A DNA stretch of 64,000 nucleotides from Aquarana catesbeiana (GCF_042186555.1 NC_133330.1:164984567-165048566); one strand, 5' to 3'; counted from the stretch's first letter, positions 11,170-22,286 are shown. Notes: generated by a model not told the origin, from the letters alone. Program-made: numbers and translations.

Positions 11170-12673
11170 GTTGCATGGAGTCCAGGCGAAGTTTCATGCT
11201 GTGAATTTGGTCATGCATTTTATCAATTTGGCCATTCCACAGCATTATCTGGCCAATCAGTCTTTGGGCACTGTCTGTGCTGAATGGCTCTGCCGCTTGG
11301 CCTTCCACAACCAGAAGCTCACCTAAAATGTGTGAAAAAAACCAAGGGTTAAAATATGCACGCCAAAATACATTAACTTAAGCTGGGGTGTCAGTCACTC
11401 ACTTGGTGGGGTTGAAAGCTCGCACACTTCCTCCACCTCTCCTTCCTCCAGCTCGTCGGGTGGGCGTGGTCTTGGGCTTTGGCTATCTTCAGCCTTAGGC
11501 TGGTGACTTGGGGGGGTCCTGGGATCCTTGGACTGTTGTCTGAGTCTTTTCTCCCCTATGATAATTAAACAAAAGGTATAGTTAAAACACAGTTATATTT
11601 TAGATTTTGAACAATAATATGAAACGTTGGTTATGAGTTGTGGACAATTGCCTTTGTTTGTCCTCAAAAATTTAGAAAACAGGATGAACATTCCCTCTGA
11701 ACAACAATTCTAAACAATACACATTTTCATGCAAGTTTCACAGATGCAGACACCTCAATTATCTCCTATGTGTATTACCCCTCAAAAATGTACTTATGGT
11801 CACATAGTACACTAGTGCTCGTGAGTCCAGATGTGGAAACAGCTGCTGTGTCCTGTCTTTACATTACACTGAATCATTTTGGAAGAAGCATTATATTTTC
11901 CAACACATCTACACCACATCAACAAATTTTTGGAATACGAAAAATTATCAAGACATAAATGTATGTCCAACCCTGTACCATCGTATTTGGCGAAAAAATA
12001 ACATCATTTTCTAAAGTATCATACCCGGTTTCCCCGAAAATAAGACCTAGCGTGATTGTCGTGATGGCTGCAATATAAGCCCTACCCCCCAAATAAGCCC
12101 TAGTTAAAGTCCTTGTAGGTCTTTTTTTCAGGGTAGGGCTTATTTTCAGGGAAACTGGGTAGGGCTTATTTGGGGGGTAGGGCTTATATTGCAGCCATCA
12201 CCGACAACCACGCTAGGTCTTATTTTTGGGGAAACAGGCTATGTATTTTACAAAGAACGGTCTTTACGAACGATGCTGTATAAACGAAAAAAAAATGTAT
12301 CAGCATGCAAGTTAAGTATCTCAATAGGAAAACACAAGTACTTACTTTTTTTAAGCAGCTTCTTTATTCGCCAATATTGTTCTGGTTCCCTACTTTTGAT
12401 GTCAGACCACCGCTTCCTCAATTGTTCTTTAGAATGTTTAGTGCCAAATTTAGCTTCTAGAGCGGTGACACCTGAGGACATTATTTTGTCTTTCCGCATA
12501 TTCGGGCGTGTGTACGGTCCTTTTTTGCCATCGTAGTCCTCCCTTCTCAATATGGACACCATCTCCACCATCTCTTCAAAAGCCATGTTGGTGGCCTTAT
12601 ATCTCCTCCGGGATGTGGATGGTTGTGGCTCCGGGCTTTCCTCCGCGCTACTTCCACTGATTCTCTCCGCCAT
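11129..12673 (-). CDS. Myb/SANT-like Harbinger accessory protein, three exons, open
   Basis: Harbinger elements commonly encode a Myb/SANT (trihelix) protein that binds the transposon ends and brings the transposase into the nucleus. On the minus strand, exon 1 is 12,673-12,346 (GTAAGT donor), exon 2 is 11,555-11,403 (TTATCATAG acceptor, GTGAGT donor), and exon 3 is 11,322-11,129 (CACACATTTTAG acceptor, stop TAA). Lengths 328, 153 and 194 sum to 675, that is 224 codons plus stop, and the phases match at both joins. Residues about 25-105 form the Myb/SANT-like domain, ending EQLRKRWSDIKSREPEQYWR. The middle is Pro/Glu-rich (PPDELEEGEVEEVCEL). The C-terminus looks like a coiled coil (QIDKMHDQIHSMKLRLDSMQ). 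No stop or frameshift is seen, unlike its neighbours. The splice model is my own reading and has no transcript support. Confidence 0.75.
12024..12239. mobile_element. Palindromic MITE with TA flanks
   Basis: The left end CCCGGTTTCCCCGAAAATAA and the right end (read inward on the other strand) GCCTGTTTCCCCAAAAATAA form an inverted repeat over 30 bp, flanked by TA on both sides. A 2-bp TA duplication suggests a Tc1/mariner-like mover, though other TA-targeting families are possible. It sits in intron 1 of the Myb-like gene and leaves both splice sites untouched. Confidence 0.75.
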
Positions 12674-12847
12674 CTTTCTCTATATACTCCCACTGCACAA
12701 CGAAGAGTGAAGGGGCGGGGACAAATCGTACTAAAGAACGTCAGGGGCAGGCGACGCAGGCGGAGCATGACACATGCGCAATGTATATAAAGCTAGTACA
12801 ATGGCCTACATATGTCCTTGCGGAAGTAGCGAGCGTCAGAAACGAAG
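12674..12847. promoter_or_regulatory. Divergent promoter between Myb-like and MADF-like genes
   Basis: The Myb-like gene starts leftward at 12,673. The MADF-like gene starts rightward with TATATAAAG at 12,784-12,792 and a short 5' exon ending at the donor GAAG/GTAAG (12,847/12,848). On the minus strand a TATATAG lies only about 10 bp before the Myb ATG, too close to be its TATA box unless translation starts downstream. The segment is fairly GC-rich with CGCC/GGCG motifs. Shared control of both regulators is inference from the arrangement. Confidence 0.5.
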
Positions 12848-12894
12848 GTAAGATTAAACGTGGGGGTGTGTGTGTGTGTTTGGTGAATGTGTTT

Positions 12895-12967
<73 letters not shown>

Positions 12968-12972
12968 GTGTC
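12895..12972. repeat. (TG)n microsatellite
   Basis: A run of TG dinucleotides, lightly interrupted at its ends, in the first intron of the MADF-like gene. TG/CA runs of this length are usually length-polymorphic. Confidence 0.95.
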
Positions 12973-13052
12973 CCCTAGATTCTTCACTAAATAATCCTGG
13001 GAGTTCTGACTGACATTACAGTTTTGATCTTGTGTCTTGTCTTTCAGCAACA

Positions 13053-14600
13053 ATGAATCCCTTTAAAGAGGCAGATTTTTTGTCGCGATTTATTGACCTA
13101 TATTAGGAAAAGAAAAACCTGTGGGAGGTCAAACACCCACTATATTACAATAGAGATGTAAGGGAGGCAATACTGGGCACACTTTTAGAATTTGTGAAGA
13201 CTCGAGTCCCCCAGTCAGACCTCAATATTGTGGACAAGAAAACTGGTATCTTGCGAAACATGTACAAGTGGGAACACAATAAAATCCAGGAGTCGCTCAG
13301 ATCCGGTGCAGCAGCTGACCAAGTTTATGTACCCAAGTTGTGGTACTACCACAAAATGCGATTCCTGGATGACCAGACAAAAGCCAGGCAATCACTTTCG
13401 ACCCTTCCCCCCACCCTTCCCTCCAGCCTTCCCCCCACTCTTCCCTTCAGCCTTCCATCCACCTCCACCCCAGCTGAGGAGTCCCAGGAAGAACTGGGCC
13501 TTTTCATCCCTGATGAAGTGGATGCGCCCAGCTTCAGCCAGGTATCCTTTTTTGTGGAATTTGTGATTGTGTAAATGTTATTAATGATGTTAACGTGTTA
13601 AATTTTTAAGTGCTTCATAAAAAATGACTTCATCACAAATATTAATATGTAGACATATCACTAGACAGTAGTGGCCAAAAATATACTTCTGCATAGGTGT
13701 GCGCAGCCTCTTGCATTAGGGTGTGCACCCCAAAGCTCAAATACATATGCATGCGTATATGTACTGATGGTGTCAGTAGGGCAGTGGACAGTGTAATTTT
13801 GTTTATTTTCTTTTCAAAAAAATTATTTTCTTTTGTAACATTTTTTGGGGGGATGAAATATCAGTGGTCTAAACAGGGGGGAATATACACCACACAAGGC
13901 GATTAGGGTGTGCCCAGGCACACCTGGCACACCCTGTGGGCACGCCTATGTACTTCAGATATTGTTGATCACCTGAAATAATGGTGGTGTCAAATAGATA
14001 GCCTTTACTATTTGTTGAGAATTATATTTGCAAGTCATGAGCTGAAAATTGTGTGTGATTGCGTAACACAAAATTACAACTATGTCCCTTTTTTGACACA
14101 GGATGACCTCAGCCAGGGGGAGGCCTTGACCAGTGGGAGAGAGGAGGAGGCCTTGCCCAGTGGGAGAGAGGAGGAGGCTGTGGCTGGGCCGAGTAGAAGC
14201 CGCACGGAGTGTCAGGTGCCTCCCCTCCGCATTCTCACCAAAAGGCCCAGGAGAATGACCTAAACTGAGGAGGAATCCCTAGCCTTCATACGTGAAGCAA
14301 GCCAAATCCTGAGTACACCACCCAATGCAGAGGAGGCGTATGGAGCCTATATAGCCAGCAGATTGCTGGAGTTGGAAAAGGGGCAACGCCTCCTCTGTGA
14401 GGGTTTGATTTTTCAGGCCTATCAGAAGGGCTTGAGAGAGGGAGCTTACAGCTACCACGTATCTGGCAGATGAAGCCACTCCTCCTCCTGCCCCAAGTAC
14501 ACCCCCAGAGGCCCAGCCACCGAGGAAGGCTGCAGAGAAGCGTGGAGGGAAGGCTGCAGAGAAGCGCGCAGGGAAGGCTCCACGGAAGACTCGAAAGTGA
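13053..14600 (+). pseudogene. MADF-like DNA-binding protein of the Harbinger element (broken)
   Basis: A non-coding first exon (ending 12,847) joins at TTGTCTTTCAG (13,047) to an exon with ATG at 13,053. The reading MNPFKEADFLSRFIDLY meets TAG at 13,104 and continues EKKNLWEVKHPLYYNRDVRE, then VPQSDLNIVDKKTGILRNMY and KLWYYHKMRFL. This has the helix layout of MADF (Adf-1-type Myb/SANT-like) domains. A Pro/Ser/Thr-rich tail reaches the donor CAG/GTATCC (13,541). The last exon opens at 14,102, has a tandem GREEEALPS-type repeat, a TAA at 14,261-14,263 and a frame slip near 14,440, and ends in a Lys/Arg/Ala-rich tail at TGA 14,598-14,600. AATAAA follows at 14,759. Its likely role was DNA binding or partnership with the transposase, now inactivated. 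Confidence 0.7.
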
Positions 14601-14860
14601 TTGCCTGGTTTCTGTCTGGTCTGACTGTGCTCCCTGTGCTCCCTAGTCGCAATATATCAATTTTCTTCTCCTGACTTGATGTGTGTCCTGGGGGACGAAA
14701 GGCTTCCCAGATTCGAAAAGTGTCTCCAGTGTTGCCTTCCTAATTTTTTTTTCACCAAAATAAATGGATTATTTTGTTACCTTACATTATTGACTATGTG
14801 TTTTGATTCCAAAACGACATTTTGTTTGGGAGTAGGCAGGTACAGGTCAAAAAGACTATG

Positions 14861-15141
14861 GGGTTGATTTAATAAAAGCAAACAGACTGTGCACTTTGCA
14901 GAGGGCAGTTGCCCTCTGCAAGTGCAATTGCTCCAGAGCTGAGGAAATGAGGTAAGGCTTGACTTTGCAAAGAGTACCCAATCCTGTGCAAGGAAAATTA
15001 AAAAAACAGCATTTTTGCTCGCACATGATTGGATGATGGAAGTCAGCAGAGCTTCTTCTCATTTACTAAGCTCTGGAGCAACTGCTCTTGCAGAGGGCAA
15101 CTGCAAAGTGCACAGTCTTTTTCCCTTTAGTAAATCAACCC
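14861..15141. mobile_element. Palindromic MITE (GGGTTGATTTA ends)
   Basis: GGGTTGATTTAATAAAAGC at the left pairs with a CTTTAGTAAATCAACCC-type right end, and CTCTGCAAAGTGCACAG-like blocks pair inside. CTATG flanks both sides (14,856-14,860 and 15,142-15,146), so a 5-bp duplication is possible, but the exact end is ambiguous by one base. Non-coding, inside the Harbinger element. Confidence 0.7.
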
Positions 15142-15169
15142 CTATGTGTGTTTTTGCCAAAAGGCTAAA

Positions 15170-15470
15170 TCATTTCTAAAATCAAGTGAAAAGTACTAGT
15201 GAAAAGTTCACTTTAGAAATTGCACAAGTGCACTTGTTGGAAGTAAAATCTGAGGGGAAGAGCTGAAATGAGGGGAAGCTCTGCTGATTTTATCATACAA
15301 TCATGTGCAAGAAAAAAGTTTTTTTTTTGGGGGGGGGGGGGGGGGGTTCCTTGCATGTGCCCCTCGGATCCACAGTGAAGGCACTTCAAAATGCTCTTTC
15401 TGTGCAATTCCAAGTAGAATTTGCACTTGTAGTGAAAAATGAATTTGCCTTTGGAAAATAAACCCCCCTA
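15170..15470. repeat. Degraded palindromic repeat
   Basis: GTGAAAAGTTCACTTTAGAAATTGCACAAG at the left has weak complementarity to CTTGGAATT...TTTGCACTTGTAGTG at the right, with G- and T-homopolymers in the centre (15,318-15,347, a likely assembly-sensitive tract). Probably an old relative of the element just upstream. Boundaries are uncertain. Confidence 0.4.
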
Positions 15471-15665
15471 TGTCTAATTAACAAGGGACACCAACCTCAT
15501 TAAGGTTCATTAAAACAACACAAAATATTAAGGTTATTGTGGTAACTTGAAAATACAAAAATAAAATAAACAAAAAAAATGTTTGTATAATTTAGCACAC
15601 ATTGTAAAATAGATAGTGTTGAAATCAATAAAAAAAAAAAAATGATGAGTCCAAAATCTAATTTA

Positions 15666-16569
15666 CCGTATTTATCGGCGTATAACACGCGCCGGCGTAT
15701 AACTAGCACCCCAAGTTTAAGGAAAAAAAACTTTTAGGAGGGAAGTTTAAGGAAAAAAAACTTACATTAAAATGCCCATCAATGCAGCCTTATTTGTCCA
15801 TCTGCAGCCTTTTCAGTGTCAGTGCAGCCTTGCCCCAGTGCAGTCTTGTCAGTGCAGCCTTGTCAGTGCACCCTTGTCAGTGCACCCTTGTCAGTGCACC
15901 CTTGCCACAGTGCAGCCTTGCCGCAGTGCAGCCTTGCCGCAGTGCAGCTTTGGCAGTGCAGCTTTGCCCAAGTCCAGCCATGTCAGTGCAGCTTTGTGAT
16001 AGATTAGATTCAAATATGGCGCAGAGACTGCAGGGATTCGTCGGAGCCGAGATACACATACCCGAATGTTCTCAGCTTTTTTCAGCGCCGCCGTCACGCC
16101 CAGTCCCGCCCCTGGACCTGTGTTATGTCCATCATAGGGCGGGACTGGGCGCGACTGTGAGCGGTGCCGAAAAAAGCCGCGAACACTCGGGTATGTGCAT
16201 CTCGGCTCCGACGAGAGCCGAGATACACATACCCGAGTGTTCTCGGCTTTTTTCGGCACCGCCCACAGTCACGCCCAGTCCCGCCCTATGATGGACATAA
16301 CACAGGTCCAGAGGCAGGACTGGGCGTGACGGCGGTGCCGGAAAGAGCCGAGAACACTCGGGTATGTGTATCTCGGCTCCGACAAAGCCCTGCAGTCTCG
16401 GCGCCATATTTGAATCTACCCACGGCTGTGTATGTCGGCGGCGACCGCGGCAATTGCCGCGATCGCTCCGATAACACAAAATCGGCGAGGATCGGCCTAT
16501 AACACGCACCCACGTTTTTCCCCTGATTTTCAGGGGAAAAAAGTGCGTGTTATATGCCGATAAATACGG
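15666..16569. mobile_element. Non-autonomous element with TA flanks and internal palindromes
   Basis: The ends are CCGTATTTATCGGCGTATAA and its near-complement (ATATGCCGATAAATACGG), flanked by TA (15,664-15,665 and 16,570-16,571). The left half holds a GTGCAGCCTTG-type minisatellite (about 15,800-15,995, roughly 15-bp units) and the right half a large palindrome (16,013-16,411). Long frames on both strands here come from the repeats and show no protein signature. Confidence 0.75.
16013..16411. repeat. Nested palindrome (about 400 bp)
   Basis: The right half from about 16,212 is the near-complement of the left half (GTCGGAGCCGAGATACACAT versus ATGTGTATCTCGGCTCCGAC). Each half is itself a hairpin built around GGCGGGACTGGGCG and its complement. 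Extruded, it would form a four-armed cruciform. GC-rich, and likely hard to clone and assemble. Confidence 0.85.
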
Positions 16570-17041
16570 TAATACTTTATTTATGGAGATCTGGCTTTTA
16601 AAAAATATCATATTAGTCATGGCATGAGGATAAATCATGAAGAAAGTAGTTTGTGGGAACTTTGTGTGAATATAAAGCAGAAAAACAACTTCATTCCTCT
16701 CGCATTATAAAGAAAAAAAAAGCGCTGTATTAAAAGATCACAGAAGAGGAATGTGCTAGCTTCAATACGAAGGCTAGTTTTACCAGACCGAGCGCTTCCG
16801 TCTTGTAATTGTTTCAGAGCATGCGTCAGTTTGAGTTCGTCAGACTAGCACACAGACGACCGGTTTGTCCGCTAGAAAGAAGAGTCTGTCGGATAAATTT
16901 AAAACATGTTTCAAATCTAAGTCCGTCCAACTTTGGAGCAAACAAAGTCCGCTGGAGCCCACACACGATCAAATTGTCCGACGAAATCCAGTACGCCGGA
17001 CTAAGTCTGCCGTAAAGTCCGCTTGTGTGTACGCGGCATAA

Positions 17042-18176
17042 CTCTGAATGGTCTAGGGTTATCAGTGGTGTTCCCCAAGGTTCAGTGCTGGGACCCTTAC
17101 TCTTTAATATCTTTATAAATGATATTGGGTCTGGGATCAAAAGCAACATTTCTGTCTTTGCAGATGACACCAAGCTATGCATCAAAAAACGCACCAGAAC
17201 ACACTTAAAAAACGTCCTTGCAGGATGTCTCCAATTTACAAGCTGACCTCAATGCTCTGTATAATTGGGCGTCTATGTGGCAGATGAGGTTTAATGTTGA
17301 GAAATGTAAAGTTATGCACTTGGGGGCTAAGAATATGCATGCATCATACATACTAGGGGGAGTACCACTGGGGTAATCCATAGTGGAAAAGGATCTGGTT
17401 GTTTTGGTAGATCATAATCTCAATAATAGCATGCAATGCCAAGCTGTGGTTTCCAAAGCTAGCAAAGTCCTTTCTTGTATTAAGAGAGGCATGGACTGCA
17501 GAGAGAGAGAGCTATCATTTTGCCCCTGTTCAAATCATTAGTAAGACCTCATCTGGAATATGCAGTTCAGTTTTGGGCACCAGTTCTCAAAAAGGATATC
17601 GGGGAACTGGAGAAAGTGCAGAGAAGGGCAACCAAACTGATAAGAGGCATGGAGGAGATACACTATGAGGAAAGATTAGAGTAACTGAATTTATTCACTC
17701 TTGAGAAGAGGAGACGGTCAACACAGAGGACAAGGGGGCACTCTTTACGCCTAGAGGAAAAGAGATTTCATCTCCAAATACGGAAAGGTTTCTTCACAGT
17801 AAGAGCTGTGAAAATGTGGAATAGACTCCCGCCAGAGGTGGCTCTGGCCAGTTCAGTAGATTTCTTTAAGAAAGGCCTGGATATTTTCCTAAATGTACAT
17901 AATATAACTGGGTACTAGCATTTATAGGTAAAGTTAATCCGGGGAAAATCCGATTGCCTCTTGGGGAATCAGGAAGGAATTTTTTCCCCTGCTGTAACAA
18001 ATTGGAGCAAGCTCTGCTGGGGTTTTTTGCCTTCCTCTGGATCAACTGTGGGTATAGAATTGGGTATATTGGATTGTACGATATTTTTTTTCGTTTTTTT
18101 TTTTTTTTTTTTTATGGTTGAACTGGATGGACTTGTGTCTTTTTTCAACCTCACTAACTATGTAACTATGTAATAA
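17042..18176 (+). pseudogene. CR1-type LINE reverse transcriptase, 3' fragment and LINE tail
   Basis: It resumes the LINE frame broken at 7,982: SGVPQGSVLGPLLFNIFIND, then ISVFADDTKLC with the catalytic FADD motif, then the thumb and C-terminal part (FNVEKCKVMHLG, HLEYAVQFWAP, LRLEEKRFHLQIRKGFF). Several stops break it. The fragment ends in TATGTAACTATGTAA, the short tandem tail typical of CR1 3' ends, and the poly-T at about 18,090 lies in the 3' region. Confidence 0.9.
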
Positions 18177-18494
18177 CCGTGTATATATCACGATTAGACA
18201 GTATTTCACAAATTCAACCGTTACTATACTGCAGGTAAGTAAGTGATCAACAGCGTGAAATAAAATACGCCTGCTATGTCAACAAAAAGAAAAATTACAA
18301 AAATTGTAAGGTAAAAATGAAGCTACAGAAAAATCTACAACGTGGTTATCAACTTGAGAGAAATAGTTATCCAACTGATTATAATAATCAATAAATCAAT
18401 ATTTTTAAATAAAACAATTGAATATAAGGTAAAATCAATACAATATAATTACCCTTTCCTAAATGACTGCTGGTCTAAAATGCTAGTTATGGGT
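18177..18494. other. No gene recognised
   Basis: AT-rich sequence between the CR1 tail and the start of the L1-type LINE. No motif or repeat structure was identified. Confidence 0.5.
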
Positions 18495-19188
18495 ACACCC
18501 AGCCTGCACAGCGCCGCCGCATCTGGACCTTCCTGGCTACTCTGCGCCTGGCTCTCTCCCTGCATGGACACTGGGGCAGCCCAGCCTACTGACCGCAGCC
18601 TGCGATCCCCCCTGTACCACTCCTGCATGCCAGCCTGAAGGACTACCAACACGCACAGTAAGTGGTGGCCATCTTGCTACACCTCAGTAGCTTCCCCGTT
18701 TCCTCTGTGCTCGATCCAGGCCCCACCTAAACACCAGGGTGCCCCAACCTAGTAGACTGTGACCCCAGAAAGGGATTAAAACTAATATCCACCCCCATTT
18801 GTGGTGTGGATTGCAACACTGACCCCGGGGGCCACGTGGAGCAGCCATCTTGCTCCACCCTGCTGCAGTATATGCATTTGCTCCTGGTCTCCTTAACCCC
18901 TTTGCTCCTGGATCACTCCCTACACTGTCCCTACACTGTCACCAGAGCTGCCCAGCGGACCCAGCTGCCACCTGTAGCCCTTCTCACAAAATAACAACTC
19001 CTCGGCTGAGTTTGCTACCTCACCATAGTTCTGTTTCCATCTCATTCGGTGGTAGCGACCATCCTACCCCCCTACTAGATACCATGCTTCCTGGCTGACG
19101 ATGGACGGATGAAGACATGGGCTACTGAGCTCTGTGCTCTCCCGACATTACCAGGCTGTGTTACCAGTTACCTACACCCGGAATCTCT

Positions 19189-20380
19189 ATGTCCTCTTCA
19201 AGCTCTCACTTGACTGACTCCGCTGAGCTGCAGCAAGGTTCAATCCAGCGCTACCTACTCCGTACATCCTCGCTTTACTCCCGCACGGGAAAGGACAAGC
19301 TGGTGGCCAGTCGCACCCCAGGCAAATCTAAACCTCCTTCTCTGGTTCACATGGACTCCTCTATGTGCAGGGACACTAGAGGTGAGCCCTCGGCCCCTCC
19401 GATGGCCCCTCCAACCCCTTTCACAGGGGCAGCTATGCCCCCTGTCATCTCCACCGAAGATGGCCCCATGGAGCTACTTCCCCTGGCCTCGGGCGGATCA
19501 GCCGGCTCTGCAACCACAGCCCTTCTCTCTGCTTTTAGGGCGGACTTTGAATCCTGGGCGTCCAAGATGGAAGCCTCCCTCCATGTAGAACTACAAGCCC
19601 TCCAACATCGGGTTTCAACAACGGCGACCAGTGTATCCACTCTGGCTACTACCCAAGATGACCATATGGCTCATATTGTGGCCCTCGAATCTGCAACCAC
19701 GTCACATTTGTCCCGCTTACGGCAACATCAACCCCGCATAGAGAAGAGTGAAAACAGGAGCCACAGGAAACAACATTAGGATACAGGGAGTCCCGGAAGC
19801 AACCTCAGGCACTGATCTAAAACCCACTGTTGTCTCTATCCTCAAAGAGGTCCTGGGCAGGGAAGTTACATACCCTATTGAACTGGACAGAGTACATAGA
19901 GTGGGAGGCATGGGGGGAGAATGCAGCGACCGCCCCCGCGATGTCCTATGCCGGGTCCATTACTTTACCCTCAAAGAAGAGATTATGCGTAAGGCCTGGC
20001 GCTTGGGTCCTGTAGAATTTGATGGATCTACAGTACACCTCTATCCGGACCTCTCCCGCAACACCTTATACATGAGACGGGTGGTCCGCCCACTTTTGGA
20101 TTTGATCCGTCTGGCTGGGGCTACCTACTCCTGGGGCCATCCTTTCAGTATCAAGGTAACCCGAGCTGATAACGGTAAGTTTGTTCTGTCTGACCCTGAC
20201 AGACTTCCTGCCTTCTTCACCTTCCTTGCACAAGACCCTATCAGCATACCGAACTGGCTGGACCCTCCAGAGGATCGTCAACGAATACCGGGCCCTCTCC
20301 CGCAACGTCACAGACGTCCGAGATCTAGATCTGCTTCTTTTGGTCCTAGAGCAAGACATCCAACGTCCCCGGAAGACTGA
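19189..20380 (+). pseudogene. LINE ORF1 RNA-binding protein (frameshifted)
   Basis: ORF1 proteins trimerise through a coiled coil and coat the LINE RNA. The first frame (to 19,779) has a Ser/Pro/Thr-rich N-terminus and a helix-rich segment (FESWASKMEASLHVELQALQ). The second overlapping frame (from 19,748) carries the RRM-like part (NIRIQGVPEATSGTDLKPT, then DRVHRVGG and RPRDVLCRVHYF) and a C-terminal domain (WGHPFSIKVTRADNGKFVLS). Together they make a nearly complete ORF1 with one frameshift at about 19,750-19,780. Confidence 0.85.
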
Positions 20381-21539
20381 TTTGGCTCCCCACGTGAATC
20401 AACACTGTTACTTGTTCTCTCTGTCCAATGTTTTACAATGGGTTTACACCTTTCAATCCGCAGTTTTCATTAAGGGACTTGACCAGGTTTGCATTGGTAC
20501 TGTGTTCTCTATGTACCCTCCTCCTATGAACTCATGCTAACCATACCACTCTGCTTACAGGGACGGTATAGAAGTTTACTAAGCTCAGGGGGGGGGGTTG
20601 TGTTGCCCTTAATGGGACCGTTACACCTAAAAAAGGATGTAGATTAGATGTTGACAATGTTGCTGCTCTTTATAACTACCTGGGGGCTCCATTCAACACC
20701 GGATGTTCCTGGGCTTAGATGTACACTTTTCCACACACAGACCATACCAAGACCAAATTAAGTACTATGAGCATCGTTTCCTTAAGAAACCTTCCTCTGT
20801 TACCTAATTCTCCAGAACCCTATGATTCTCTTAATCGGGATGTGGCCCGGCCCGAATGGAGCCCACCACTAAGTTCCTGGGGTAGTACCTGCAGCCAATT
20901 TGCCTTTCCAGTTCTTCGGGCCTAGGGACCCGCTGACTGACTTGGAGTCCCCAGAAGCTACCTTATTACCTGTTCTGGGCTTCTTGGTCTCCTCTCAGTC
21001 CCGGGCCTAACTGACCCTATACCATAGAACTAGTAGAATTCCTCAATGTTACCTCATTTTTTAAATGCTTGTTATACATACTATTGCTTGTGATGATAGC
21101 TGACTGATTATGGGTGTTCAAGTGTTTTTTCAAACACTGATTAGATATATGCCATGTTCTTCTGTAACCTAAAATTTTAAGTATTCAATATACTACGATA
21201 GAGGAGTGTGATATATATACGTTATATATGCCTGCTATGTTCACAACTCAGACCTCTTTACTCCGACCTCCCTCCCCAAATAGGTTTGGCACGATTTGTG
21301 CCTAGCACGTGATATTTCACGGAGTGTCTCGCTACTGCGAACACGTTAGATTTTGTTTTGAGACACCTTTTCCAGGTGTCCTCTATCTAGCCTTCTTCCA
21401 TTCCTCTTCCCTTTTTGTAACTACCTTCCCTATCCGTTTCTTCCCCAAACGCCTCCCCCTCTTTTTCTGAACTTTCAAACTTCTTCTCATCTCCCAGCTC
21501 CACCATGGCCTATACGGTATTATCTCACCCTTGATTAAA

Positions 21540-22286
21540 ACTGTGTTCATACAATGTAAATGGACTCAATGTAGCCTCTAAACGTGGACAAATCTATATC
21601 AAATGCATAATCGCTAAGTTAATGAACTCCTCTTACAGGAGACATAATTTCAATCAGCCTCCACCCCTTGCTTCAACAGACATTTCAACAGATGGTTCCA
21701 TAGTACTAATCCATCCCAGAAAACTAAGGGAGTATCTGTAGCTTTTTACAAAGCTCTCCCCGTTGAATTGCTTGATCATCTATCCGACCCTCAGGGAAGG
21801 TACGTCTTTGTGAAATTTTTGCTGTGGGGAGTTAAATTTACAATAGCTAACATTTATTTGCCAAATGTCAACCAAGTTCCATCAGCTTTGCAGTATCTGA
21901 AGATTCTATCTGAATTCATGGAGGGCAAGCTCATCCTAGGTGGGGATTTTAATACCCCCCTTGAGCCACCATTGGACTCCTCCACCACAAGGTCACATAT
22001 ATCATTCCCCAAATTGAGGGCCCTGAAACGCGGACTATACGACTTACGCCTTGTAGACGTTTGGAGGGTACTGTACCCTAAGGCTTGTAACTACACACAT
22101 TTTTCTCAGGTACATCAGACCTATAGTTGCATAGACTATCTTTGTGACCACAGTTGTCTAGACTGGTCTCCTGAGTGCGAAATAGACTCTATGATCTGGT
22201 CAGACCACTCCCCTATATACTTGACGTTCTCGCTCCCCTCCACACCTGTGAAGGAGTGGACATGGCGCTTAACGACTCGTTGCTAG
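21540..22286 (+). pseudogene. LINE ORF2 endonuclease domain
   Basis: AP-endonuclease-like domain that nicks the target. SYNVNGLN marks its start, LLLQET (followed by TAA) the QET motif, then GRYVFVKFLLWGVKFTIANIY, LILGGDFNTPL (catalytic GGDFN) and WSDHSPIYL (SDH motif). One internal stop and one frame change near 21,620 break it. It ends abruptly at WRL, where roughly 200 or more residues expected before the RT are missing. Confidence 0.88.

Larger units (their letters stand above)
7986..17038. mobile_element. Large Harbinger element with three genes
   Basis: The ends are TGCCTCGTACACACGAGCGG and the complement CCGCTTGTGTGTACGCGGCA. The 3-bp flanks are TTA (7983-7985) and TAA (17039-17041), a TWA duplication with one mismatch. 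Inside are a HARBI1-like DDE transposase (8480-10287, +), a Myb/SANT-like gene (11129-12673, -) and a MADF-like gene (13053-14600, +). Later non-autonomous insertions (12,024-12,239, 14,861-15,141, 15,666-16,569) account for part of the 9,053 bp. The host site is the RT gene of a CR1 LINE. The terminal sequences match the 405-bp MITE at 36,990-37,394. Confidence 0.88.

Noticed and set aside
12781..12978. Frame encoding a Val-Cys repeat tail
   Set aside because: Translation of the TG microsatellite.
15782..16291. 169-codon frame and several opposite-strand frames
   Set aside because: Built from the GTGCAGCCTTG minisatellite and the palindrome. No protein signature.
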